The position numbers and the translations under genes are program-made. Source: CBDDKW01 sp965230425 (GTDB taxonomy: Bacteria > Pseudomonadota > Gammaproteobacteria > UBA1113). From it: a stretch of DNA of 64,000 bases. Positions 9,123 to 18,114 of this stretch are shown one piece after another. The DNA is taken from positions 1-64,000 of the forward strand of contig CBDDKW010000015.1 of assembly GCA_965230425.1 (NCBI GenBank), given 5' to 3'. Position 1 is the stretch's first letter; the number at the start of each line of letters is the position of its first letter. Below the pieces are notes generated by a model. The model was not told the DNA's origin and searched no databases. It was given only the letters and a program-made list of their open reading frames with translations.

Positions 9123-11381
9123 ATGGATTTTGGAATTCCCGAGGGAATCGAAGTGAGGAGCAGCGACGTGCGTACGCAATTGAGCCTGTCGAGCGTGGGT
9201 GAGTTGGTAGAGGGTAGCCGCGGAATCGCGGGCGAAGTGCTGGGACCGCACCGGATCCAAGCCGAAGGTCGCGATGCGGTCGCCGTGCGAGCCTTCATGC
9301 CCAATGTGGAACAGGCTTGGGTCGTTCACGCCGGACATGGTACGCGACGCCCCATGCGAATGATTCACCCGTCAGGTGTATTCGAGGCTATTTGCGAGCC
9401 TGAGATCATCGGCGAAACCGAGAGGTACCGGATTCAAATGGCAAGTGACCGAGGAGAAGTCGTCACGGTCGATGACCCCTATGCCTTCCCGCCCCTGCTG
9501 ACCGACTACGATCTGCATTTGATGGGCGAAGGCTCGCACATTCATTGCTATGAAAAGTTTGGCGCACAACTGCGCGAGATCGACGGCGTGAAGGGCGTCA
9601 ATTTCGCGGTCTGGGCTCCCAATGCTCAGAATGTGAGTGTGGTGGGCGACTTCAATCACTGGGACGGCCGACGCCACCAAATGCGGAAGCTGATTCCTAG
9701 CGGCGTGTGGGAACTGTTCATTCCAGGGCTTAAAGACGGTGAGCACTATAAGTTCCGTGTGAAGACCGCTCATGGCGAGATCATCGACAAATCCGATCCG
9801 TTCGGCTTCGCGGCCGAACTACCGCCACGCACCGCGTCGATCGTGACCGATCTGACCAAGCACCAGTGGAACGACGGCGATTGGATGAATCGCCGCCGCG
9901 AGACCGATTGGTTGAAGGAGCCGATCTCCGTTTACGAGGTTCACCTGGGAAGTTGGAAGGTCGGCAGCGAGGGGGAACATGGTTGGCTGAACTACCGCGA
10001 CTTGGCGCATCAACTGGTCGACTATTGCAAGAAATTTGGCTTTACCCACTTGGAACTGCTGCCAATCAGCGAGCATCCCTTCAGCGGGAGTTGGGGCTAT
10101 CAGACGGTTGGTTACTTTGCGGCCACCAGTCGGCATGGCACGCCTGAGGACTTCATGTACTTTGTCGATCACTGCCATCAACATGGCATTGGCGTGATCA
10201 TCGACTGGGTTCCGGCTCACTTCCCGAAAGATGGTCACGGCCTGCGACGGTTCGACGGCACGGCCCTCTATGAGCACGAAGACCCGCGGCAGGGAGAGCA
10301 TCCCGACTGGGGAACGTTAATCTTCAACTACGGCCGCAACGAGGTTCGCAATTTCCTGATTGCCAACGCCCTGTTCTGGCTCGACAAGTACCATATCGAC
10401 GGGCTGCGGGTCGATGCCGTGGCCTCCATGCTCTATCTCGATTACAGTCGCGAGGAAGGGCAGTGGATGCCCAATCGCTTCGGTGGCCGCGAGAATCTCG
10501 AAGCGATCGACTTCCTCAAGCGGTTCAATGAGACCGCTCATGGGGAGCATCCCGGCGTGTTGACGATCGCCGAGGAATCGACCGCCTGGGATGGCGTTTC
10601 CAAGCCGACCTATCTCGGCGGGCTGGGCTTCAGCCTGAAGTGGAACATGGGTTGGATGAACGACACGCTCCGCTACATGCAGCACGAGCCGATCCACCGG
10701 CAGTACCACCACGACGAGCTAACCTTCAGCCTGATCTACGCCTTCAGCGAGAACTTCACGCTGCCTCTTTCGCACGACGAAGTGGTGCACGGCAAAGGCT
10801 CGCTGGCTGATCAAATGCCCGGCGATCTCTGGCAACGCTTCGCCAACTTGCGTCTGCTCTACAGTTACATGTGGGGCCATCCCGGCAAGAAGCTGTTGTT
10901 CATGGGAAGCGAGTTCGGTCAATGGAGCGAATGGAAGCATGATCAGAGCCTCCAATGGGATTTGCTGCAATGGGAAACGCACGGCGGCGTGCAACGCATG
11001 CTTGGCGACCTGAACCGGATTTATCAGGAAGAGCCGGCCCTCCACGAGAACGAGTTCGACGGTGCCGGCTTCGAGTGGATCGATTGCCAGAATCGAGGCG
11101 ACAGCGTTTTGATTTGGATGCGAAAGGCCGAGAACACCGACGACTTCGTGATCATTGCCTGCAACTTTACGCCGGCCGTACGTGAAGGTTACCTCGTTGG
11201 GGTGCCGAAAGCGGGCGCGTATCGAGAAATATTCAACAGTGATTCGCAGTATTATGGCGGCAGCAACGTCGGCAACGCATCGATGCTCACCGCGAGTTCG
11301 CCAGGGCATCATATGCGACCGTATAAGGTATCGGTCAAAATGCCGCCGCTTGGTTGCGTGATGCTGAAGCCGGTGAAGTGA
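9123..11381 (+). CDS. glgB: 1,4-alpha-glucan (glycogen) branching enzyme
   Basis: The protein transfers alpha-1,4 segments to alpha-1,6 branches during glycogen synthesis in the cytoplasm. Starting at the ATG at 9123 it has 752 residues, normal for the long GlgB form with two N-terminal carbohydrate modules. The second is a CBM48 domain (WAPNAQNVSVVGDFNHWDG). The GH13 barrel follows, with EVHLGSW, GYQTVGYFA, nucleophile region DGLRVDAVASM (Asp near 429), acid LTIAEEST (Glu near 483) and LSHDEVVHGKGS (near 549). The frame extends upstream to 9042 without homology-like content, so I prefer 9123. No other glycogen gene is in the window. Confidence 0.93.
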   Translation: MDFGIPEGIEVRSSDVRTQLSLSSVGELVEGSRGIAGEVLGPHRIQAEGRDAVAVRAFMPNVEQAWVVHAGHGTRRPMRMIHPSGVFEAICEPEIIGETERYRIQMASDRGEVVTVDDPYAFPPLLTDYDLHLMGEGSHIHCYEKFGAQLREIDGVKGVNFAVWAPNAQNVSVVGDFNHWDGRRHQMRKLIPSGVWELFIPGLKDGEHYKFRVKTAHGEIIDKSDPFGFAAELPPRTASIVTDLTKHQWNDGDWMNRRRETDWLKEPISVYEVHLGSWKVGSEGEHGWLNYRDLAHQLVDYCKKFGFTHLELLPISEHPFSGSWGYQTVGYFAATSRHGTPEDFMYFVDHCHQHGIGVIIDWVPAHFPKDGHGLRRFDGTALYEHEDPRQGEHPDWGTLIFNYGRNEVRNFLIANALFWLDKYHIDGLRVDAVASMLYLDYSREEGQWMPNRFGGRENLEAIDFLKRFNETAHGEHPGVLTIAEESTAWDGVSKPTYLGGLGFSLKWNMGWMNDTLRYMQHEPIHRQYHHDELTFSLIYAFSENFTLPLSHDEVVHGKGSLADQMPGDLWQRFANLRLLYSYMWGHPGKKLLFMGSEFGQWSEWKHDQSLQWDLLQWETHGGVQRMLGDLNRIYQEEPALHENEFDGAGFEWIDCQNRGDSVLIWMRKAENTDDFVIIACNFTPAVREGYLVGVPKAGAYREIFNSDSQYYGGSNVGNASMLTASSPGHHMRPYKVSVKMPPLGCVMLKPVK

Positions 11382-11383
11382 TC

Positions 11384-11493
11384 CGTACACGACGCTGCCA
11401 GCGTCGTAGTAATCGGCGTCGAATCACTAAGAGATCGAGAATTCACTGAAAAATCCAACTCCTCAACTACGACGCTCACCAGCGTCGTGTACG
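11384..11493. repeat. Pair of inverted REP-like palindromes after glgB
   Basis: Copies at 11384-11410 and 11466-11493 are near-perfect reverse complements, and each is itself a palindrome around ACGACGCT/AGCGTCGT. They begin 3 bp after the glgB stop and end just before the next start, like a REP doublet. The foldback may terminate glgB transcripts. Confidence 0.75.
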
Positions 11494-11501
11494 AAAGAAC
11501 G

Positions 11502-12011
11502 ATGGAATACGTCACGCTCCTACTCCGCTGGCTGCACGTCATCCCCGCGATTGCCATGGTTGGCGGATTGATCTACATGCGATTCGTGTTGCCCAAGTCG
11601 CTGGTCGACGGCACCGACCCACAGTTCGCGGAACTCCGCGGTCGTTGGGCCAAGATCGTCATGCTGTCCACGCTGCTGCTGTTGGTCACGGGTATCACGA
11701 ATATGGTGCTCAACGGCAAAATGTTCGCTTACGGGGACGATGGATCCATGAGCAAGATTTACAACATGGTAGCTGGAATCAAGTTCCTCCTCGCACTTCC
11801 GGTCTTCTTCTTCGCCGCCCGCCTTTCGGGCAAAAGCGAATCGGCCGCCAAACTGCGGGCGAACAGCAGCACTATGTATTTGAATGTCACGCTTGCATTC
11901 GCGATCGTGATTGTCATGATCGGCGGATTCTTGCGCGGCTTGCCGCGCGAGCCAAAGCCAGTGGAAGATTCGGCGCGGATCATCGTCGAGCACGAATTTC
12001 TAAGCATGTGA
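11502..12011 (+). CDS. CopD-like / hypothetical four-helix membrane protein
   Basis: A 169-residue protein with four predicted membrane helices (about residues 5-22, 48-66, 87-105 and 124-146). The first helix contains LRWLHVIPAIAMVGG, which resembles the His-bearing first helix of CopD-type or cytochrome b-like membrane proteins. The ATG at 11502 is preferred over the GTG at 11487, because the latter lies inside the REP palindrome. Function not established. Confidence 0.6.
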   Translation: MEYVTLLLRWLHVIPAIAMVGGLIYMRFVLPKSLVDGTDPQFAELRGRWAKIVMLSTLLLLVTGITNMVLNGKMFAYGDDGSMSKIYNMVAGIKFLLALPVFFFAARLSGKSESAAKLRANSSTMYLNVTLAFAIVIVMIGGFLRGLPREPKPVEDSARIIVEHEFLSM

Positions 12012-12199
12012 CTAGTCTGCGATCCTGACAATCTCGCGACAATACAAACACAAGACGCAGCGCAATAGATTTCGGGCAGCGCCATTAGCTACTTCGAATG
12101 CGTGGACAATCCGCTTCCAATCAATTTTCGACGCAGTCGATTTCTCGTTGGTCATGCTTATTCAATCGCCTAAAGGTTCGCAAATCCATGGCATGTGAG

Positions 12200-13147
12200 T
12201 CACCTCGCTTGTGGCTCCGCAGCGGGAACAGTGCTAATCAAATCAATCTTGCCGAGTACGAAATCAGGGAATAATTCTTCATCGATCAAGCAACAACGTG
12301 TACTGTTTGCTAAAATTCGAGCGTTTTTCGTAAAGCGACTATTGGTGACAACGGCACAAGCATTACAGCCGTAATGTGCCATACCAGCAAATGCCTCTTG
12401 AATGGCCGTGTTGCCAACGCTGTTATAGTACCCCTTTACTTGAATCGCGATTTTGAATTGTCCCCGCGCAACAACTAAATCAACACCTTGGTCGCCAGTG
12501 ACGCTGGTTGTTGCAACCTGGTAATCTAGAGCTCGAAAAACTTCCCTTAGGTATGATTCAAATTCAACACTCCTCAGAGCGCGCCAGTTCACTGCAAGGA
12601 GTTGTTTACGCCTTTGACTCCGTTGATATTCGATCGAATTGATGTGGTCCGTATATTCCTGCTTGAGGCGAGCGAGGTTGTTTTTCGCGGACTTCAATTC
12701 AGCAGTCAACTCCGAGTTTCGAGACTCAAGCGGAAGTTGCCGTTCACGCAAAATCACCAGTTGCTCTTGTAGCGGTATTCTGGCCGCGAGCAACTCGTTT
12801 TTCGGTCGAATGGTTCGTCTAATCCACAGAATAGAAGTCGAAAGAAATGTCAATGCGAAGATTAGGGCGACGATTAGGCTGTCGAATAGCCAAAGTGTGG
12901 GAATGAAACCAATTCCAAACCAAATCGCTGGTGCGCCAAATGCAATGACAGGCTTCCAATCGGGATTGTTCTCGTAAAATTCAAGCGTTGAAAGGTCGGT
13001 TTCTACACTTGAGAGCGAGGATTGGATTGCTTTCAGTTCCTTTTTGACAGATTGCAATTCGTTAGATGAGGCAGCATGCAAGGATTTGATATGTTCCACA
13101 TCCTCTGTGGCTCGCTGAATCTCTATTTTCGTCGGAACATTCGACAT
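12200..13147 (-). CDS. Membrane-anchored Mrr-like restriction endonuclease
   Basis: A 315-residue protein with three parts. An N-terminal coiled coil (about 10-58) is followed by two membrane helices (about 66-85 and 88-108) and a second coiled coil (about 115-180). A C-terminal Mrr-type PD-(D/E)XK nuclease domain has GDQGVDLVV (Asp 223) and IQVKGY (Gln 236, Lys 238), the D...QxK signature. Mrr-family enzymes cut modified DNA or act in defence. The membrane anchor suggests surveillance at the envelope, which is inference. It sits 47 bp upstream of nothing obviously related on its strand except the Ada-like gene behind it. Confidence 0.78.
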   Translation of the reverse strand: MSNVPTKIEIQRATEDVEHIKSLHAASSNELQSVKKELKAIQSSLSSVETDLSTLEFYENNPDWKPVIAFGAPAIWFGIGFIPTLWLFDSLIVALIFALTFLSTSILWIRRTIRPKNELLAARIPLQEQLVILRERQLPLESRNSELTAELKSAKNNLARLKQEYTDHINSIEYQRSQRRKQLLAVNWRALRSVEFESYLREVFRALDYQVATTSVTGDQGVDLVVARGQFKIAIQVKGYYNSVGNTAIQEAFAGMAHYGCNACAVVTNSRFTKNARILANSTRCCLIDEELFPDFVLGKIDLISTVPAAEPQAR

Positions 13148-13194
13148 GGCAAAAGAAGGCTAACTTGCAATTGAACTTTTGATTGATGTCCGAT

Positions 13195-13458
13195 CTATTC
13201 TCTTTGCGATTTCCATTTCTTGTACTGCACTGGCATGCAATGCGTACATGGTCGATAGCCGGCTGCTATCGCTGTAGCTTCGTCGAGGAAGAATACACGG
13301 CTTTTCACGTACATTCCTTTGGCGATATACCGCAATGCAGTTGGGCAATCTAATCGCCCATAAAGTCGAGAGCCTTTGTGACCACCGAATTTTCCTTTCA
13401 CGAAAGATTGAATCGAGAGATTATTCTTATCTCGAAGTGTGTAAAGCTTCCGCGGCAT
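13195..13458 (-). CDS. Small protein with Ada-type metal-binding motif
   Basis: An 87-residue protein ending in FLDEATAIAAGYRPCTHCMP. This matches the Cys-containing half of the Ada_Zn_binding domain (YFxSxxEAxxAGYRPCxxCxP). An upstream Cys in GRLDCPTALRY could supply another ligand. It would bind one zinc ion, and such domains often occur in DNA-linked proteins. It is encoded just upstream of the Mrr-like nuclease on the same strand (47 bp gap), so the two may act together. Confidence 0.65.
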   Translation of the reverse strand: MPRKLYTLRDKNNLSIQSFVKGKFGGHKGSRLYGRLDCPTALRYIAKGMYVKSRVFFLDEATAIAAGYRPCTHCMPVQYKKWKSQRE

Positions 13459-13676
13459 TCGACTCCTCTTTCATCAGCGGCGACTCGTAGCTTGTTTGGG
13501 ATCCTGCAACTGAAGCCCCCCACAATTTAGCGTCATCTCGAGGGATTCGCAAATTCAAAATCTGCCCCCACTTCTGAGAAAACTCTTCCCGCCGACCCTT
13601 GCTCCAAATAGGCTAGAGGAAACGGTCGCCGCTCACGCGACCGCATGATTCTGCCAACGAGTGAGGGTAGCGAGAT

Positions 13677-14358
13677 ATGAGTGATCGACGACGTGCTTTG
13701 GAGATACTGAAGAAGGCCCGAGAACTGCTGGCCAGTCGGCTGACCGACCGGATCATTGACCTGGAAGAAGAGGATTCTCGACGATGCCTGCGGCTTCTCC
13801 TTCATGAGCGAAATCGAGACGATCCATGATCAAGTCGGCTCGAAATTGGCCCATTTGAATCAAATGATCTCCGCCCTGCCAGGCGATGATACGAAGTCCG
13901 ATTCCTACGCCGATGACCCGCTCCATGACGAATCCCCCACGCACTGGGAACCGATCGATGTCGCAGCCGATGTCCTCGCGCTGACCCACGAGACCGGCTC
14001 CGATCAAGCGATCATTTTGCCTGCCCCGCGCGTCAGCGAGGCGATTGCGCCAATGCCGCAGCCAATCTCATTGCAGACCTTCGCGGCCCAGATCTTGGTG
14101 GGAGACCTGGAAACAGCCTCCCGCTCGTTGGAGATTCTGTTTGGCTGTCGCCGCGAGTTGGCGATCCGCTGTTCGCATCGATTCCACGACAAGTATCGCC
14201 AAGACCCAAGTGTACTGATTCGCGTCCAACGTCTGCGGCAAGCCATTACCGGCGACAACCCCTCGCTGCCGCTGCTCTTGCTCCAAGAGTGCTTCGAACT
14301 CCACGCCAACGACGCCGAAGCCGTTCTCGGTGAATTGAAACAGCGGTATAGTCGCTGA
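13677..14358 (+). pseudogene. Hypothetical helical protein, one frameshift
   Basis: An ATG at 13677 opens a helical N-terminus (MSDRRRALEILKKARELL, then RIIDLEEE). The frame breaks at about 13772, where one extra G follows GAAGAAGAG. Removing it joins the frame to LDDACGFSFMSEIETIHDQ and onward to 14358, giving about 226 residues. The C-terminal half has a helical segment with Leu-rich repeats of acidic and basic residues. I do not recognise a family, although I recall similar N-termini in planctomycete genomes. The stop codon lies inside a REP copy. Confidence 0.6.
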
Positions 14359-14385
14359 TTGCTCCGCAATCTTAGCGTGAAGCAC
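14351..14385 (+). repeat. Third copy of the 27-bp REP-like arm
   Basis: Bases 14351-14377 repeat the arm found at 5599-5625, and the identity continues for about eight bases. As there, the copy supplies or abuts the stop codon of the preceding gene. Confidence 0.75.
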
Positions 14386-14490
14386 CAAATGGTAGTCCGC
14401 CACGGTTGGACGATATTCGACAAACAGCGTGGCAATCGATCGTGGTGCCGGCCGGAGATTGCTCTGGTCGATCCATGCCGCTTCACGTTC

Positions 14491-14507
14491 GGTTCGCGGA
14501 GCGAACC
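14491..14507. repeat. Short perfect palindrome in the gap before the dioxygenase stop
   Basis: GGTTCGC, a three-base loop and GCGAACC form a 7-bp stem located 5 bp past the end of the minus-strand dioxygenase gene. It is likely a REP-type hairpin or terminator. Confidence 0.5.
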
Positions 14508-14511
14508 ACGA

Positions 14512-15385
14512 CTACGCTCCAACCTTCATTCCGCCACGCACCGCGCCGGCCTGCGTGCTCCCAAAGGTCGGTCCAAATGCGGGATCGAGCGGGCGACTGT
14601 TGGGCATTGATAACCAGATTCGCAGAATGTGTCGTCGCAATTCGAGCGACGGGTGATCGATGAACGCGCTCCGCCGGTGCAGTGTGATGAGATTGTTCAA
14701 TAGCACCAGGTCACCGCGCTGCTGGCGAAACGTAAACGAAAGTTCGCCTGCACGATGCTGCAAGTAGTCGAGCGCCTCGCGCTGTAAGGGAGTCATGTCC
14801 GGCGAATCCGCGGCCGCATACGCTCGTTCGATCAGCACTTGCATTAGGAAACTAGCGAAATGCCCGTCATGCCAGGCGAAGATCGGTTGTTCGTAGTAGG
14901 GAAGTTCGTTTCCAAGATCGACATTGTGCCGCTGATAGCGAAAGGGCTCGCGCAGCACGGCTAGTAAATCGGGACGCTCGGCGAGGATCGCGTTGTAAAG
15001 CGCCGGCGTGCTGACGACTTCGTTTTCGCCACCTTCTTTCGCCGGTTGCAGGCAAAGGAAAGCGATCACATCGCAGCGGTCGCTATGAAACGTGAGTCCC
15101 TGTGCGAGTCATGGGGCCACGACTGCGGGGATCGTCGGCGGGGAGGTTGGCATCGCGCACGGAGAAGATGCGCTCGCCAGTGGCACTTTGCGAAACGGGA
15201 GTACCAAGGTGACATGCCAGGCCCCAGAACATGCGGCGGGCGTCGTCTTCGCTGAGATCGTCGACCGGCAGGCCGCGGATCAGTGTCGCACCCGAGCCAT
15301 GTTCGAGCGACTCTTGCACGTTTGCAAGGCGAGGTCCGAGCGTGGACAAGTTGAAGTTTGAACGGTCGATGCGCTCGATCGGAAT
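14512..15385 (-). pseudogene. TauD/TfdA-family Fe(II)/2-oxoglutarate dioxygenase, truncated and frameshifted
   Basis: The joined frames show the TauD fold. FHSDRCDVIAF gives the HxD iron-binding pair, LVLLNNLITLHRR contains the distal His, and RHILRIWLSM the 2-oxoglutarate-binding Arg. One extra base near 15096-15100 breaks the frame immediately before HxD. The 5' end is missing: the sequence changes to pyrB near 15385 and an in-frame stop follows at once. The substrate class cannot be told. The truncation is best explained by the contig join, not by decay. Confidence 0.75.
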
Positions 15386-15390
15386 GAAAT
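15380..15390. other. Junction of two unrelated genomes
   Basis: To the left the minus strand encodes a TauD-like protein. To the right the plus strand encodes the end of PyrB. Both are cut here, base composition and codon use switch abruptly, and no attachment site, tRNA, insertion sequence or duplicated flank is visible. Confidence 0.85.
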
Positions 15391-15517
15391 TGCCTCTGAT
15401 GTGGCTGATGGTGCACAGTCAGTTATTTTACCTCAAGTGAATTTTGGTATTGCCGTGCGCATGGCAGTGATGTCGATGGTGATGGGGGCTCATGCTCAGC
15501 AAGGAGATGCATCATGA
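15386..15517 (+). CDS. pyrB: Aspartate carbamoyltransferase, C-terminal fragment
   Basis: The 43 codons up to the TGA at 15515 encode EIASDVADGAQSVIL, then NFGIAVRMAVMSM, the conserved C-terminus of gammaproteobacterial PyrB. The rest of the gene is missing at the join. The stop overlaps the ATG of the next gene (ATGA), as in the Pseudomonas pyrB-pyrC' pair. Confidence 0.88.
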   Translation, partial: EIASDVADGAQSVILPQVNFGIAVRMAVMSMVMGAHAQQGDAS

Positions 15518-16743
15518 CCAAAAGAATAATTACAAATGCCCGTATCATTGATCCTGCTGGACAACGGGATGAAGTCAGTGATTTATACATCGATGCTGGT
15601 AAAGTCACAGCCCCATTTGATGTGACAGCGGATGTTGAAAAAATAGATGCAAAAGGCTTATGGGTGCTGCCGGGTTTAATTGATTTAAACTGTCATGTAT
15701 CAGCCACAAAACAGAATGTCAGTATTGCGACTGAGTTACACGCGGCTTTGGCTGGTGGGATCACACAGGTTTGCTGTATGCCTGATCAGCAACATAGTCT
15801 TGATACGGTTGCAGCAGTCGAGGCATTGATCCAACAAGGCGAACAAGATAGCTGTGCTACTGTATTACCCGTTGGCGCGTTAACTCAAGCGCTCGCTGGT
15901 GAACGTGTGAGTGAAATGGCAGCTTTGCGAGAAGCAGGTTGTGTAGCATTTTCTAATGCACGTTATGCTATTAAAGACACAGATGTCTTAGCAAATTGTT
16001 TCGCTTATGCTGCGACTTATGATTTATTATTAATAATTCAAGCCCAAGACCCCTGGTTAGCGGCGCGAGGTTGTGCTCATGAAGGTAAAGTGGCGAATCG
16101 CTTAGGTTTACCTTCAGTGCCAAGTATTACGGAGTCTATAGATGTGGCGCGCTGTTTACAATTAGCAGCTTATTATGATACCCGCATACATTTTACCAAA
16201 TTATCGAGTCATGAAAGCGTTGAACTCATCCGCTATGCTAAGCGACAAGGCTTGGCTGTTAGTGCTGATGTGAGCATTCATCATTTATTTTTATCTGAAA
16301 TCGATACAGCAGATTTTAATCCACAATGTTATGTAGAACCACCATTGCGGGGTATGCGTGATTTACAAGCATTACAAGAGGGTGTTATCGATGGCACTAT
16401 TGATGCTATTTGCTCTGACCATCGACCCTTAGATATAGAAGCTAAAATGGCTCCCTTTGCAGAAGCAGAGCCAGGGATCAGTAGTTTTGAGACATTTTTA
16501 TCGCTCGCCTTTAAATTTAGTCAAGATCATAATATGCCAGTAGTTGATCTGGTCGCAAAGTTAACACGCTCTCCAGCTAATATTTTACGAATACCGCAAG
16601 CCCAGTTAACGATCGGTGCTGATGCTGACTATTGTCTTTTTGACCCTGAAGGTTTCTGGAGTGTACAAGTGGGAGATTTTATTAGTCAGGGGCACAATAC
16701 ACCGTTTCAGGACTGGGAATTGCCAGGCAAAATTAGAACATGA
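15514..16743 (+). CDS. pyrC': Dihydroorotase-like protein PyrC' (probably non-catalytic ATCase partner)
   Basis: A 409-residue amidohydrolase of the dihydroorotase family. The HxH metal motif is lost: the conserved DLHVH region reads IDLNCHVS (56-63). HH in SIHHLFL and the Asp in CSDHRP remain. In Pseudomonas the product of the gene overlapping pyrB is an inactive dihydroorotase homologue needed to assemble active aspartate transcarbamoylase. The same overlap and the same missing ligand point to that role here, with true dihydroorotase encoded elsewhere. Confidence 0.85.
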   Translation: MTKRIITNARIIDPAGQRDEVSDLYIDAGKVTAPFDVTADVEKIDAKGLWVLPGLIDLNCHVSATKQNVSIATELHAALAGGITQVCCMPDQQHSLDTVAAVEALIQQGEQDSCATVLPVGALTQALAGERVSEMAALREAGCVAFSNARYAIKDTDVLANCFAYAATYDLLLIIQAQDPWLAARGCAHEGKVANRLGLPSVPSITESIDVARCLQLAAYYDTRIHFTKLSSHESVELIRYAKRQGLAVSADVSIHHLFLSEIDTADFNPQCYVEPPLRGMRDLQALQEGVIDGTIDAICSDHRPLDIEAKMAPFAEAEPGISSFETFLSLAFKFSQDHNMPVVDLVAKLTRSPANILRIPQAQLTIGADADYCLFDPEGFWSVQVGDFISQGHNTPFQDWELPGKIRT

Positions 16744-16750
16744 TAAATGT

Positions 16751-17983
16751 TTACAGCAGTTTTTTAGTGCTAAATGCAATTTTTGCATCAAGAGAAAGAC
16801 TATAAATGCGTTGTTTGCCTTCTCTTCTAACCATGACACATTTTTTGTCGAGTAAATTATTCATTAATTTTGATGTGAATGTACGGTTTTTTTCCGTATC
16901 TTCCGCAATAGTTACAACATTTGCTTCAACTTTTTCTGTGAGATAGTGGATAACGTCTAATTCTGCCTGTGATAATGAATGTTTAGCAAGCCTATCTTGG
17001 GCTAGCGTAGTAATCGTATCACTGGCAAGTTCTAATGAGACATTTTGTACTAACTTACCAATTTGTACCCGATTAAGTAATGAATAAATTAAACCAAAAA
17101 TGTACCTTAAACGACCATGGGTTATATCATATAAATAATCGAAAACATCTTGTTTGAGAGGGAAAGTACTTTTTTTACTTAACTGATAATATTCAAGACG
17201 TTTTTTAATCAGTTTGTGATAATCAGACTTACTTAATGGCTGAATAAATAATCTGTCGCTGATAATGTCATCCAGACGATCAACACGACTACTAATAAAT
17301 GCATTAATACCAATATCACCCACAAATAACCAGGATATATTCTCAATTTGAAAGAAATCTCTAGCTGCGTTAAATAAGTAAGTTAAGTGCTCTTCTGTAT
17401 GAATAACATTGATATCAAGATTATTTAATTGTATTAATAAGCCGTTTTTATAACCTTGATCAACCGCTAGTTCACCGAGATCGCGCAGATGGTGACCTAA
17501 GGTTGTAGATGGGATAAAATTTGGTTGGCTAACAGTTGCTGTTTTTCCATAGCTTCCTCCTACTGAAAATGCACTAACCCCAAAATTATTGTATGCTTCT
17601 GACAGCCGATTTGACAGAGCCTTTGCTTCAACAAATTTCTTATTTTTTTCAATTTTGGGATCCAGTATTTCCATTTCTTTGACGGTATTAGAGATGACGG
17701 CTGTCAATAAGCTCTCTAGGTTCCAATGGGCTTCAACACTCACTTCAACTCTTGGTGCGAGATACAGCTTATCTGCTTGTGCTGAGAATTTAAGAAAATT
17801 GGCAAATGATGTGGTGCCGACGCCTCTCGCACCTTCAATGACTAAACGAACATTATTGTCCGACAGAATATTTTGACAGATTTTTATCTCTTTATCGTGG
17901 CCTGTAAATAAATCAATGGTTTTCATAGAAATTGGGTTCACAGAGAAGGGGTAATGTGAAAAACCAAGTAGCTCCCAGTCCAT
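16751..17983 (-). CDS. AAA-type ATPase with atypical Walker A and C-terminal winged helix
   Basis: A 410-residue protein resembling Orc/Cdc6-like or AAA_16 ATPases. A P-loop GARGVGTTS (51-59) has Thr where the catalytic Lys is normally found. A weak Walker B follows (LLIQLNNLD, lacking the acidic pair), then a sensor-like stretch (SWLFVGDIG). The C-terminal part (about 345-405) looks like a winged helix. Loss of the Walker Lys argues for weak or no ATP hydrolysis. It converges with pyrC' (7 bp gap). Three palindromes lie about 130 bp upstream of its start and may control it. AT-rich and without paralogues in the window. Confidence 0.65.
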   Translation of the reverse strand: MDWELLGFSHYPFSVNPISMKTIDLFTGHDKEIKICQNILSDNNVRLVIEGARGVGTTSFANFLKFSAQADKLYLAPRVEVSVEAHWNLESLLTAVISNTVKEMEILDPKIEKNKKFVEAKALSNRLSEAYNNFGVSAFSVGGSYGKTATVSQPNFIPSTTLGHHLRDLGELAVDQGYKNGLLIQLNNLDINVIHTEEHLTYLFNAARDFFQIENISWLFVGDIGINAFISSRVDRLDDIISDRLFIQPLSKSDYHKLIKKRLEYYQLSKKSTFPLKQDVFDYLYDITHGRLRYIFGLIYSLLNRVQIGKLVQNVSLELASDTITTLAQDRLAKHSLSQAELDVIHYLTEKVEANVVTIAEDTEKNRTFTSKLMNNLLDKKCVMVRREGKQRIYSLSLDAKIAFSTKKLL

Positions 17984-18114
17984 TTAATTATCCTCTTAAA
18001 GTAGTATTAGTTTGTAGCAATATGCTGACCCATTGTGTTTTTTGTTTGGAGTACCTATGTAAGCCATACTTGCTCAAGGATCATAACAAAATTATGTACA
18101 GTATAGCATGTTAA

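Noticed and set aside
1..15385. Horizontal transfer of a planctomycete island into the gammaproteobacterium
   Set aside because: Both boundary genes are truncated at one point, no mobility gene or attachment site is seen, and error-like frameshifts are limited to one side. Chimera is more likely.
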